Source: Atherix ibis (lineage: Eukaryota > Arthropoda > Insecta > Diptera > Athericidae). From it: a DNA stretch of 64,000 nucleotides. The notes below the pieces were generated by a model. The model had not been told where the DNA came from. It did not search any database and saw only the letters and a program-made list of their open reading frames with translations. Numbering within the stretch: the first letter of the stretch is position 1; each line of letters opens with the position of its first letter. This document shows, in pieces, positions 21,794-32,958 of the stretch. The position numbers and the translations under genes are program-made. The stretch lies in NCBI GenBank assembly GCA_958298945.1, contig OY282608.1, positions 75,068,806 through 75,132,805 of the forward strand. Direction: 5' to 3'.

Positions 21794-23773
21794 GGCTTGA
21801 TTGTTTGTTGACTTGTTGGCTTGTTGGTTTGTTGGTTTGTTGGTTTGTTGGTTTGTTGGTTTGTTGGTTTGTTGGTTTGTTGGCTTGTTAATTTGTTGGC
21901 TTGTTGGTTTGTTGGTTTGTTGGTTTGTTGGTTTGTAGGTTTGTTGTTTTGTTGGTTTGTTGGTTTGTTGGTTTGTTGGTTTGTTGGTTTGTTGGTTTGT
22001 TGGATTGTTGGTTTATTTGTTTATTTGTTTGTTGGTTTGTGGGTTTGTTGGTTTGTTGGTATGTTGGTTTGTTGGCTTGTTGGTTTGTTGGTTTGTTGGT
22101 TTTTTCGTTTATTGGTTTGTTGGTTTGTTGTTCTTTTGGTTTGTTTGTTTGTTGGTTTGTTGGTTTGTTCGTTTGTTGGTTTGTTGGTTTGTTGGTTTGT
22201 TGGTTTGTTGGTTTGTTAGTTTGTTGGTTTGTTGGTTTGTTGGTTTGTTGGTTTGTTGGTTTTTTGGTTTTTTGGTTTGTTGGTTTGTTGGTTTGTTGGT
22301 TTTTTGGTTTGTTAGTTTGTTCGTTTGTTGGCTTGTTGGCTTGTTGGCTTGTTGGCTTGTTGGTTTGTTGGTACGTTGGTTTGTTGGCTTGTTGGTTTTT
22401 TTGGTTTGTTGGTTTTTTTGGTTTGTTGGTTTGTTGGTTTGTTGTTCTGTTGGTTTGTTTGTTTGTTGGTTTGTTCGTTTGTTGGTTTGTTGGTTTGTTG
22501 GTTTGTTGGTTTGTTGGTTTGTTGGTTTGTTCGTTTGTTGGTTTATTGGCTTGTTGGTTTGTTGGTTTGTTGGTTTGTTGGTTTATTTGTTTGTTGGTTT
22601 GTTTGTTTGTTGGGTTGTTCGTTTGTTGCTTTGTTAGTTACTTGGTTTGTTGGTTTGTTGGTTTGTTCGTTTGTTGGTTTGTTTGTTTGTTGGTTTGTTC
22701 GTTTTGTTGGTTTGTTGGTTTGTTGGTTTGTAGGTTTGTTGGTTTGTTGGTTTGTTGGTTTGTTGGATTTTTGGTTTGTTGGTTTGTTGGTTTGTTCGTT
22801 TGTTGGTTTGTTGGTTTGTTGGTTTGTTGGTTTGTTGGTTTGTTGGTTTATTGGTTTGTTGGTTTGTTGGTTTTTTAGTTTGTTGGTTTGTTGGTTTGCT
22901 CGTTTGTTGGTTTGCTGGTTTGTTGGTTTGTTGGGTTGTTGGTTTTAGTGGTTTGTTGGTTTGTTGGTTTGTTGGTTTGTTGGTTTGTTGGTATGTTGTT
23001 TTGTTGGCTTGTTGGTTTGTTGGTTTGTTGGTTTGTTGGTTTTTTTGTTTGTTGGTTTGTTGGTTTGTTGTTCTGTTGGTTTGTTTGTTTGTTGGTTTGT
23101 TAATTTGTTGGTTTGTTGGTTTTTTGGTTCGTTGGCTTGTTTGTTTATTGGTTTTTTATTTTGTTGGTTTGTTCGTTTGTTCGTTTGTTGGCTTGTTGGT
23201 TTGTTGGCTTGTTGGTTTGTTAGTTTGTTAGTTTGTTGTTTTGTTGGTTTGTTGGTTTATTTGTTTGTTGGTTTGTTGGTTTATTGGTTTGTTTGTTTGT
23301 TGGTTTGTTGATTCGTTGGTTTGTTGGTTTGTTGGTTTGTTGGTTTGTTGGTTTGTTTGTTTGTTGGTTTATTGGTTTGTTGGCTTGTTGGCTTGTTGGC
23401 TTGTTGGTTTGTTGGTTTGTTGGTTTGTTGGTTTGTTGGTTTGTTAGTTTATTTGTTTGTTGGTTTGTTGGCTTGTTGGTTTGTTGGTTTGTTGGCTTGT
23501 TGGTTTGTTGGATTGTTGGTTTCTTTGTTTGTTGGTTTGTTGGCTTGTTGGTTTTTTGGTTTGTTGGTTTGTTGGTTTGTTGGTTTGTTGGTTTGTTGGT
23601 TTGTTGGTTTGTTGGTTTGTTGGTTTGTTGGCTTGTTGGTTTGTTGGTTTGTTCGTTTGTTGGTTTTTTGGTTTGTTGGTTTGTTGGTTTGTTGGTTTGT
23701 TGGTTTGTTGGTTTGTTGGTTTGTTGGTTTGTTGGTTTGTTGGTTTGTTGGTTTGTTGGTTTGTTGGTTTGTT
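21794..23773 (+). repeat. Family A HOR unit, copy at 21,794 (about 1.98 kb)
   Basis: This nearly full unit carries both GGTACGTTGG (22,370) and TTTTTTATTTTG (near 23,153). Just after GGTACGTTGG a short GGTTTTTTTGG motif occurs twice about 24 bp apart (near 22,393 and 22,417), where other copies have one, so there is a small local duplication. Some segments are shorter than in the 2.34-kb copies. Confidence 0.78.
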
Positions 23774-24821
23774 GGCTTGATTGTTTGTTGGCTTGTTGGT
23801 TTGTTGGTTTGTTGGTTTGTTGGTTTGTTGGTTTGTTGGTTTGTTGGCTTGTTAATTTGTTGGCTTGTTGGTTTGTTGGTTTGTTGGTTTGTTGGTTTGT
23901 TGGTTTGTTGTTTTGTTGGTTTGTTGGTTTGTTGGTTTGTTGGTTTGTTGGTTTGTTGGTTTGTTGGTTTGCTCGTTTGTTGGTTTGCTGGTTTATTGGT
24001 TTGTTGGGTTGTTGGTTTTAGTGGTTTGTTGGTTTGTTGGTTTGTTTGTTTGCTGGTTTGTTGGTTTGTTGGTTTGTTGGTTTGTTGGTTTGTGGTTTGT
24101 TGGTTTATTTGTTTATTTGTTTGTTGGTTTGTTGGTTTGTTGGTTTGTTGGTATGTTGGTATGTTGGTTTGTTGGCATGTTGGTTTGTTGGTTTGTTGGT
24201 TTTTTTGTTTGTTGGTTTGTTGGTTTGTTGTTCTGTTGGTTTGTTTGTTTGTTGGTTTGTTGATTTGTTGGTTTGTTGGTTTTTTGGTTCGTTGGCTTGT
24301 TTGTTTATTGGTTTTTTATTTTGTTGGTTTGTTCGTTTGTTCGTTTGTTGGCTTGTTGGTTTGTTGGCTTGTTGGTTTGTTAGTTTGTTAGTTTGTTGTT
24401 TTGTTGGTTTGTTGGTTTATTTGTTTGTTGGTTTGTTGGTTTATTGGTTTGTTTGTTTGTTGGTTTGTTGGTTCGTTGGTTTGTTGGTTTGTTGGTTTGT
24501 TGGTTTGTTGGTTTGTTGGTTTGTTGGTTTGTTTGTTTGTTGGTTTGTTGGTTTGTTGGCTTGTTGGCTTGTTGGCTTGTTGGTTTGTTGGTTTGTTGGT
24601 TTCTTGGTTTGTTGGTTTGTTAGTTTATTTGTTTGTTGGTTTGTTGGCTTGTTGGTTTGTTGGTTTTTTGGTTTGTTGGTTTGTTGGTTTGTTGGTTTGT
24701 TGGCTTGTTGGTTTGTTGGTTTGTTCGTTTGTTGGTTTTTTGGTTTGTTGGTTTGTTGGTTTGTTGGTTTGTTGGTTTGTTGGTTTGTTGGTTTGTTGGT
24801 TTGTTGGTTTGTTGGTTTGCT
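23774..24821 (+). repeat. Shortened family A unit lacking half A1 (1,048 bp)
   Basis: This is the third clear short form, with TTTTAGTGG (24,015) and TTTTTTATTTTG (near 24,310) but no GGTACGTTGG. It ends at a GCTGGCTTGATTG variant at about 24,820, where the array passes into family C/D. Confidence 0.77.
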
Positions 24822-24899
24822 GGCTTGATTGTTTGTTGGCTTGTTGGCTTGTTGGTTTGTTGGCTTGTTGGCTTGTTGGTTTGTTGGTTTGTTGGTTTG

Positions 24900-26930
24900 T
24901 TGGTTTGTTGGTTTGTTGGTTTGTTGGTTTGTTGGTTTGTTGGTTTGTTGGTTTGTTGGTTTGTTGGTTTGTTTGTTTGTTTGTTTGTTGGTTGTTGGTT
25001 TGTTGGTTTGTTGGTTTGTTGGTTTGTTGGTTTGTTGGTTTGTTGGTTATTTCGTTTCTTGGTTTTTTGATTTGTTGGCTTGTTGGTTTGCTTGTTTGTT
25101 GGTTTGTTGATTTGTTGGTTTGTTGGTTTGTTGGTTTGTTGGCTTGTTGGTTTGTTGGCTTGTTGGCTTGTTGGTTTGGTGGTTTGTTGGGTTGTTGGTT
25201 ACTTGGTTTGTTGGTTTGTTGGTTTGTTGGTTTGTTGGTTTGTTCGTTTGTTGGTTTTTTGGTATGTTGGTTTGATCGTTTGTTGGTTTGTTCGTTTGTT
25301 GGTTTGTTGGTTTGTTGGTTTGTTGGTTTTTTGGTTTGTTGGCTTGTTGGTTTGTTGGCTTGTTGGTTTGTTGGTTTGTTGGTTTGTTGGTTTGTTGGTT
25401 TGTTGGTTTGTTGGTTTGTTGGTTTGTTGGTTTGTTGGTTTGTTGGTTTGTTGGTTTGTTGGTTTGTTGGTTTGTTGGTGTGTTGGTTTTTTGGTTTGTT
25501 GGTTTGTTGGTTTTTGTGTTTTTTGGTTTGTTGGTTTTTTTGTTTGTTGGGTTGTTGGTTTGTTGTTCTGTTGGTTTGTTTGTTTGTTGGTTTGTTGATT
25601 TGTTGGTTTGTTGGTTTTTTGGTTTGTTGGCTTGTTTGTTTATTGGTTTTTTATTTTGTTGGTTTGTTCATTTGTTCGTTTGTTGGCTTGTTGGTTTGTT
25701 GGCTTGTTGGTTTGTTAGTTTGTTAGTTTGTTGTTCTGTTGGTTTGTTGGTTTATTTGTTTGTTGGTTTGTTGGTTTATTGGTTTGTTTGTTTGTTGGTT
25801 TGTTGGTTCGTTGGTTTGTTGGTTTGTTGGTTTGTTGGTTTGTTGGTTTGTTTGTATGTTGGTTTGTTGGTTTGTTGGTTTGTTGGCTTGTTGGCTTGTT
25901 GGTTTGTTGGTTTGTTGGTTTGTTGGTTTGTTGGTTTGTTGGTTTTTTAGTTTATTTGTTTGTTGGTTTGTTGGCTTGTTGGTTTGTTGGTTTGTTGGCT
26001 TGTTGGTTTGTTGGATTGTTGGTTTCTTTGCTTGTTGGTTTGTTCGTTTGTTGGCTTGTTGGTTTTTTGGGTTGTTGGTTTGTTGGTTTGTTGGTTTGTT
26101 GGTTTGTTGGTTTGTTGGTTTGTTGGCTTGTTGGTTTGTTGGATTGTTCGTTTGTTGGTTTTTTGGTTTGTTAGTTTGTTGGTTTGTTGGTTTGTTGGTT
26201 TGTTGGTTTGTTGGTTTGTTGGTTTGTTGGTTTGTTGGTTTGTTGGTTTGTTGGCTTGATTGTTTGTTGGCTTGTTGGCTTGTTGGTTTGTTGGTTTGTT
26301 GGTTTGTTGGTTTGTTGGTTTGTTGGCTTTTAGTTTGTTGGCTTGTTGGTTTGTTGGTTTGTTGGTTTGTTGGTTTGTTGGTTTGTTGGTTTGTTGGTTT
26401 GTTGGTTTGTTGGTTTGTTGGTTTTTTGGTTTGTTGATTTGTTGGTTTGTTGGTTTGTTGGTTTGTTTGGCTTGTTGGTTTGTTGGTTTGTTGGCTTGTT
26501 GGTTTGTTGGTTTGTTGGTTTGTTGGTTTGTTGGTTTGTTGGTTTGTTGGTTTGTTGGTTTGTTGGTTTGTTGGTTTGTTGGTTTGTTGGTCTGTTGGTT
26601 TGTTTGTTTGTTGGTTTGTTGGTTTGTTGGTTTGTTGGTTTGTTGGTTTGTTGGTTTGTTGGTTATTTGGTTTGTTGGTTTTTTGATTTGTTGGCTTGTT
26701 GGTTTGCTGGTTTGTTGGTTTGTTGATTTGTTGGTTTGTTGGTTTGTTGGCTTGTTGGTTTGTTGGTTTGTTGGTTTTTTGGTTTGTTGGTTTGTTGGTT
26801 TGTAGGTTTGTTGGTTTGTTGGTTTGTTGGTTTGTTGGTTTGTTGGTTTGTTGGTTTGTTGGTTTGTTAGTTTGTTGGTGTGTTGGTTTGTTGGCTTGTT
26901 GGTTTGTTGGTTTGTTGGTTTGTTGGTTTG
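24900..26930 (+). repeat. Family C/D block, first stretch
   Basis: New variants appear here. A 4-bp unit gives GGTTGTTGG at 24,990. There are also GGTTATTTCG near 25,045, GGTTTGGTGGTTTG near 25,175, GGGTTGTTGGTTACTTGG near 25,187 and GGTTATTTGG near 26,662. The A2-type segment ending TTTTTTATTTTG (near 25,648) is embedded, so C/D shares ancestry with half of family A. CTTGATTG recurs once more at 26,253. Confidence 0.8.
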
Positions 26931-27690
26931 TTGGCTTGTTGGTTTTTTTATTTGTTGGCCTTTTGGTTTGTTGGATTGTTGATTTGTTGGTTTGTTGGTT
27001 TGGTGGTTTGTTGGTTTTTTGGTTTGTTAGTTTGTTAGTTTTTTGGTTTGTTGGTTTGTTGGTTTGTTGGCTTGTTGGTTTGTTGGTTTGTTGGTTTGTT
27101 GGTTTGTTGGTTTGTTGGTTTGTTGGTTTGTTGGTTTGTTGGTTTGTTTGTTTGTTAGTTTGTTGGCTTGGTGGTTTGTTGGCTTGTTGGTTTGTTGGTT
27201 TGATGGTTTGTTGGTTTGTTGTTTTGTTGGTTTGTTGGTTTGTTGGTCTGTTGGTTTGTTGGTTTGTTGGTTTGTTGGTTTGTTGGTTTGTTTGTTTGTT
27301 GGTTTGTTGGCTTGTTGGTTTTTTGGCCTGTTGGTTTGTTGGCTTGTTGGTTTGTTTGTTTGTTGGTTTGTTGGTTTGTTGGTTTGTTGGTTTGTTGGTT
27401 TGTTGGTTTGTTGGTTTGTTGGCTTATTGGTTTGTTGGATTGTTGGTTTGTTGGCTTGTTGGCTTGTTGAATTATTGGTTTGTTGGTTTGTTGGTTTGTT
27501 GGTTTGTTGGTTTGTTGGTTTGTTTGTTTGTTGGTTTGTGTGTTTGTTGGCTTGTTGGTTTGTTAGCTTGTTGGCTTGTTGGTTTGTTGGTTTGTTGGTT
27601 TGTTGGTTTGTTGGTTTGTTTGTTTGTTGGTTTGTTGGTTTGTTGGTTTGTTGGTTTGTTGGTTTGTTGGTTTGTTGGTTTGTTTGTTTG
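26930..27690 (+). repeat. Block B core, copy 2
   Basis: GGCCTTTTGG at 26,957, GAATTATTGG at 27,469 and TTAGCTTGTTGG at 27,563 match 3,465, 4,049 and 4,143. The T-rich TTTTTTTGTTGG patch present near 4,255 and 42,331 is missing in this copy. The block returns to family A at TTTATTCGTTTG near 27,697, the same exit as copy 1. Confidence 0.83.
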
Positions 27691-29700
27691 TTGGTTTATT
27701 CGTTTGTTGGTTTGTTGGTTTGTTGGTTTGTTGGTTTGTTGGTTTATTGGTTTGTTGGTTTGTTGGTTTTTTAGTTTGTTGGTTTGCTCGTTTGTTGGTT
27801 TGCTGGTTTGTTGGTTTGTTGGTTTTTCGGTTTGTTTGTTTGTTTGTTTGTTGGTTTGTTGGTTTGTTGGTTTGTTGGTTTGTGGGTTTGTTGGTTTGTT
27901 GGTTTATTTGTTTATTTGTTTGTTTGTTGGTTTGTGGGTTTGTTGGTTTGTTGGTATGTTGGTTTGTTGGCTTGTTGGTTTGTTGGCTTGTTGGCTTGTT
28001 GGCTTGTTGGCTTGTTGGTTTGTTGGTACGTTGGTTTGTTGGCTTGTTGGTTTGTTGGTTTGTTGGTTTTTTTGGTTTGTTGGTTTGTTGGTTTGTTGTT
28101 CTGTTGGTTTGTTTGTTTGTTGGTTTGTTGGTTTGTTGGTTTGTTGGTTTGTTGGTTTGTTGGTTTGTTGGTTTGTTGGTTTGTTGGTTTGTTGGTTTGT
28201 TCGTTTGTTGGTTTATTGGCTTGTTGGTTTGTTGGTTTGTTGGTTTGTTGGTTTATTTGTTTGTTGGTTTATTTGTTTGTTGGGTTGTTCGTTTGTTGCT
28301 TTGTTAGTTACTTGGTTTGTTTGTTTGTTCGTTTGTTGGTTTGTTTGTTTGTTGGTTTGTTCGTTTTGTTGGTTTGTTGGTTTGTTGGTTTGTAGGTTTG
28401 TTGGTTTGTTGGTTTGTTGGTTTGTTGGTTTGTTGGTTTGTTGGTTTGTTGGTTTGTTGGTTTGTTTGTTTGTTGGTTTGTTCGTTTGTTGGTTTGTTGG
28501 TTTGTTGGTTTGTTGGTTTGTTGGTTTATTGGTTATTGGTTTGTTGGTTTTTTAGTTTGTTGGTTTGTTGGTTTGCTCGTTTGTTGGTTTGCTGGTTTGT
28601 TGGTTTGTTGGGTTGTTGGTTTTAGTGGTTTGTTGGTTCGTTGGTTTGTTTGTTTGTTGGTTTGTTTGTTTGTTGGTTTGTTGGTTTGTTGGTTTGTTGG
28701 TTTGTGGTTTGTTGGTTTATTTGTTTATTTGTTTGTTGGTTTGTTGGTTTGTTGGTTTGTTGGTTTGTTGGTTTGTTGGTATGTTGGTTTGTTGGCTTGT
28801 TGGTTTGTTGGTTTGTTGGTTTTTTTGTTTGTTGGTTTGTTGGTTTGTTGTTCTGTTGGTTTGTTTGTTTGTTGGTTTGTTGATTTGTTGGTTTGTTGGT
28901 TTTTTGGTTCGTTGGCTTGTTTGTTTATTGGTTTTTTATTTTGTTGGTTTGTTTGTTTGTTCGTTTGTTGGCTTGTTGTTTTGTTGGCTTGTTGGTTTGT
29001 TAGTTTGTTAGTTTGTTGTTTTGTTGGTTTGTTGGTTTATTTGTTTGTTGGTTTGTTGGTCTATTGGTTTGTTTGTTTGTTGGTTTGTTGGTTCGTTGGT
29101 TTGTTGGTTTGTTGGTTTGTTGGTTTGTTGGTTTGTTAGTTTATTTGTTTGTTGGTTTGTTGGCTTGTTGGTTTGTTGGTTTGTTGGCTTGTTTGTTTAT
29201 TGGTTTTTTATTTTGTTGGTTTGTTCGTTTGTTCGTTTGTTGGCTTGTTGGTTTGTTAGTTTTTTAGTTTGTTGTTTTGTTGGTTTGTTGGTTTATTTGT
29301 TTGTTGGTTTGTTGGTTTATTGGTTTGTTTGTTTGTTTGTTTGTTGGTTTGTTGGTTTGTTGGCTTGTTGGCTTGTTGTCTTGTTGGTTTGTTGGTTTGT
29401 TGGTTTGTTGGTTTGTTGGTTTGTTAGTTTATTTGTTGGCTTGTTGGTTTGTTGGTTTGTTGGCTTGTTGGTTTGTTGGATTGTTGGTTTCTTTGTTTGT
29501 TGGTTTGTTGGCTTGTTGGTTTTTTGGTTTGTTGGTTTGTTGGTTTGTTGGTTTGTTGGTTTGTTGGTTTGTTGGTTTGTTGGTTTGTTGGTTTGTTGGT
29601 TTGTTGGTTTGTTGGCTTGATTGTTTGTTGGCTTGTTGGTTTGTTGGTTTGTTGGTTTGTTGGTTTGTTGGTTTGTTGGTTTGTTGGTTTGTTGGCTTGT
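27690..29700 (+). repeat. Family A block, last stretch
   Basis: This is the last family A unit in the window. It holds GGTACGTTGG at 28,025, TAGTTACTTGG near 28,307, the final TTTTAGTGG near 28,619, TTTTTTATTTTG near 28,930 and again near 29,205, and the final CTTGATTG at 29,614. The TTTTTTATTTTG segment is locally duplicated about 276 bp apart. A broken unit, GGTTATTGG near 28,530, shifts the phase. Confidence 0.82.
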
Positions 29701-32700
29701 TAGTTTGTTGGCTTGTTGGTTTGTTGGTTTGTTGGTTTGTTGGTTTGTTGGTTTGTTGGTTTGTTGGTTTGTTGGTTTGTTGTTTTGTTGGTTTGTTGGT
29801 TTGTTGGTTTGTTGGTTTGTTGGTTTGTTGGTTTGTTGGCTTGTTGGTTTGTTGGTTTGTTGGTTTGTTGGTTTGTTGGTTTGTTGGATTGTTGGTTTGT
29901 TGGTTTGTTGGTTTGTTTGTTTGTTGGTTGTTGGTTTGTTAGTTTGTTGGTTTGTTGGTTTGTTGGTTTGTTGGTTTGTTGGTTTGTTGGTTATTTGGTT
30001 TGTTGGTTTTTTGATTTGTTGGCTTGTTGGTTTGCTTGTTTGTTGGTTTGTTGATTTGTTGGTTTGTTGGTTTGTTGGTTTGTTGGTTTTTTGGTTTGTT
30101 GGTTTGTTCGTTTGTTGGCTTGTTGGTTTGTTGGCTTGTTGGCTTGTTGGTTTGGTGGTTTGTTGGGTTGTTGGTTACTTGGTTTGTTGGTTTGTTGGTT
30201 TGTTGGTTTGTTCGTTTGTTGGTTTTTTGGTTTGTTGGTTTGTTGGTTTGTTGGTTTGTTGGTTTGTTGGTTTTTTGGTTTGTTGGCTTGTTGGTTTGTT
30301 GGCTTGTTGGTTTGTTGCTTTGTTGGTTTGTTGGTTTGTTGGTTTGTTGGTTTGTTGGTTTGTTGGTTTGTTGGTGTGTTGGTTTTTTGGTTTGTTGGTT
30401 TGTTGGTTTTTGGGTTTTTTGGTTTGTTGGCTTGTTGGCTTGTTGGTTTGTTGGTTTCTTGGTTTGTTGGTATGTTGGTTTGTTGGCTTGTTAGTTTGTT
30501 GGTTTGTTGGTTTTTTTGTTTGTTGGGTTGTTGGTTTGTTGTTCTGTTGGTTTGTTTGTTTGTTGGTTTGTTGATTTGTTGGTTTGTTGGTTTTTTGGTT
30601 TGTTTGGCTTGTTTGCTTTTTGGTTTTTTATTTTGTTGGTTTGTTCGTTTGTTCGTTTGTTGGCTTGTTGGTTTGTTAGTTTGTTAGTTTGTTGTTCTGT
30701 TGGTTTGTTGGTTTATTTGTTTGTTGGTTTGTTGGTTTATTGGTTTGTTTGTTTGTTGGTTTGTTGGTTCGTTGGTTTGTTGGTTTGTTGGTTTGTTGGT
30801 TTGTTGGTTTGTTTGTTTGTTGGTTTGTTGGTTTGTTGGTTTGTTGGCTTGTTGGCTTGTTGGTTTGTTGGTTTGTTGGTTTGTTGGTTTGTTGCTTTTT
30901 TAGTTTATTTGTTTGTTGGTTTGTTGGCTTGTTGGTTTGTTGGTTTGTTGGCTTGTTGGTTTGTTGGTTTGTTGGTTTGTTGGTTTATTGGTTTGTTGGT
31001 TTGTTGGTTTGTTGGTTTGTTGGTTTGTTGGTTCGTTTGGCTTGTTGGTTTGTTGGCTTGTTGGTTTGTTGGTTTGTTGGTTTGTTGGTTTGCTGGTTTG
31101 TTGGTTTGTTGGTTTTTTGGTTTGTTGGTTTGTTGGTTTGTTGGTTTGTTTGTTTGTTGGTTTGTTGGTTTGTTGGTTTGTTGGTTTGTTGGTTTGTTGG
31201 TTTGTTGATTATTTGGTTTGTTGGTTTTTTGATTTGTTGGCTTGTTGGTTTGCTGGTTTGTTGGTTTGTTGATTTGTTGGTTTGTTGGTTTGTTGGTTTG
31301 TTGGTTTGTTGGTTTGTTGGTTTGTTGGTTTGTTGGTTTTTTGGTTTGTTGGTTTGTTGGTTTGTTGGTTTGTTGGTTTGTTGGTTTGTTGGTTTGTTGG
31401 TTTGTTGGTTTGTTGGTTTGTTAGTTTGTTGGTGTGTTGGTTTGCTGGTTTGTTGGTTTATTGGTTTGTTGGTTTGTTGGTTTGTTCGTTTGTTCGTTTG
31501 TTGGTTTTTTGGTTTGTTGGTTTGTTCGTTTGTTGGTTTGTTGGTTTGTTGGTTTGTTGGTTTGTTGGTTTGTTGGTTTGTTGGTTTTTTGGTTTGTTGG
31601 CTTGTCGGCTTGTTGGTTTGGTGGTTTGTTGGTTTGTTGGTTTGTTGGTTTGTTGGTTTGTTGGTTTGTTGGTTTGTTGGTTTGTTGGTGTGTTAGTTTT
31701 TTGGTTTGTTGGTTTGTTGGGTTGTTGGTTTTTTGGTTTTTTGGTTTGTTGGCTTGTTGATTTGTTGGTTTGTTGGTTTGTTGGTTTTTTGGTTTGTTGG
31801 TTTGTTGGTTTGTTGGTATGTTGGTTTGTTGGCTTGTGGGTTTGTTGGTTTGTTGGTTTTTTTGTTTGTTGGGTTGTTGGTTTGTTGTTCTGTTGGTTTC
31901 TTTGTTTGTTGGTTTGTTGATTTGTTGGTTTGTTGGTTTTTTGGTTTGTTGGCTTGTTTGTTTATTGGTTTTTTATTTTGTTGGTTTATTCGTTTGTTGG
32001 CTTGTTGGTTTGTTGGCTTGTTGGTTTGTTAGTTTGTTAATTTGTTGTTTTGTTGGTTTGTTGGTTTGTTGGTTTGTTGGTTTGTTGGTTTGTTGGTTTG
32101 TTTGTTTATTGGTTTGTTCATTTGTTGGCTTGTTTGTTTGTTGGCTTGTTGGCTTGTTGGTTTGTTGGTTTGTTGGTTTGATGGTTTGTTGGTTTGTTGG
32201 CTTGTTAGCTTGTTTGCTTGTTGGTTTGTTGGTTTGTTGGTTTGTTGGTTTGTTGGTTTGTTAGTTTATTTGTTTGTTGGTTTGTTGGCTTGTTGGTTTG
32301 TTGGCTTGTTGGTTTGTTGGATTGTTCGTTTCGTTGTTTGTTGGCTTGTTAGCTTGTTTGCTTGTTGGTTTGTTGGTTTGTTGGTTTGTTGGTCTGTTGG
32401 TTTGTTGGTTTCTTGGTTTGTTGGTTTGTTGGTTTGTTGGTTTGTTGGCTTGTTGGTTTGTTAATTTGTTCGTTTGTTGGTTTTTTGGTTTGTTGGTTTG
32501 TTGGTTTGTTGGTTTGTTGGTATGTTGGTTTGTTGGTTTGTTGGTTTGTCGGTTTGTTGGTTTGTTGTTTTGTTGGTTTGTTGGTTTGTTGGTTTGTTGG
32601 TTTGTTGGTTTGTTGGTTTGTTGGTTTGTTGGTTTGTTGGTTTGTTGGTTTGTTGGTTTGTTGGTTTGTTGGTTTGTTGGTTTGTTGGTTTGTTGGTTTG

Positions 32701-32958
32701 TTGGTTTGTTGGTTTGTTGGTTATTTGGTTTGTTGGTTTTTTGATTTGTTGGCTTGTTCGTTTGCTGGTTTGATGGTTTGTTGATTTGTTGGTTTGTTCG
32801 TTTGTTCGTTTGTTGGCTTGTTGGTTTGTTGGCTTGTTGGCTTGTTGGTTTGTTGGTTTGTTGGGTTGTTGGTTACTCGGTTTGTTGGTTTGTTGGTTTG
32901 TTGGTTTGTTGGTTTGTTGGTTTGTTGGTTTGTTGGTTTGTTGGTTTGTTGGCTTGTT

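Larger units (their letters stand above)
4370..24900 (+). repeat. Family A higher-order repeat array, main stretch
   Basis: This is the largest continuous family A stretch. GGCTTGATTG-type markers lie at 6803, 9006, 10055, 11360, 13699, 14332, 14668, 15982, 18321, 18954, 19978, 20754, 21794, 23774 and 24822. GGTACGTTGG (A1 half) lies at 5345, 7659, 10598, 12217, 15212, 16839 and 22370. TTTTAGTGG lies near 5949, 8238, 9255, 11178, 12797, 13950, 14230, 15799, 17417, 18570, 18850, 20235, 21010, 22941 and 24015. Full units are about 2.2-2.34 kb and reduced ones about 0.78-1.05 kb. No ordinary gene lies anywhere in these 20 kb. Confidence 0.93.
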
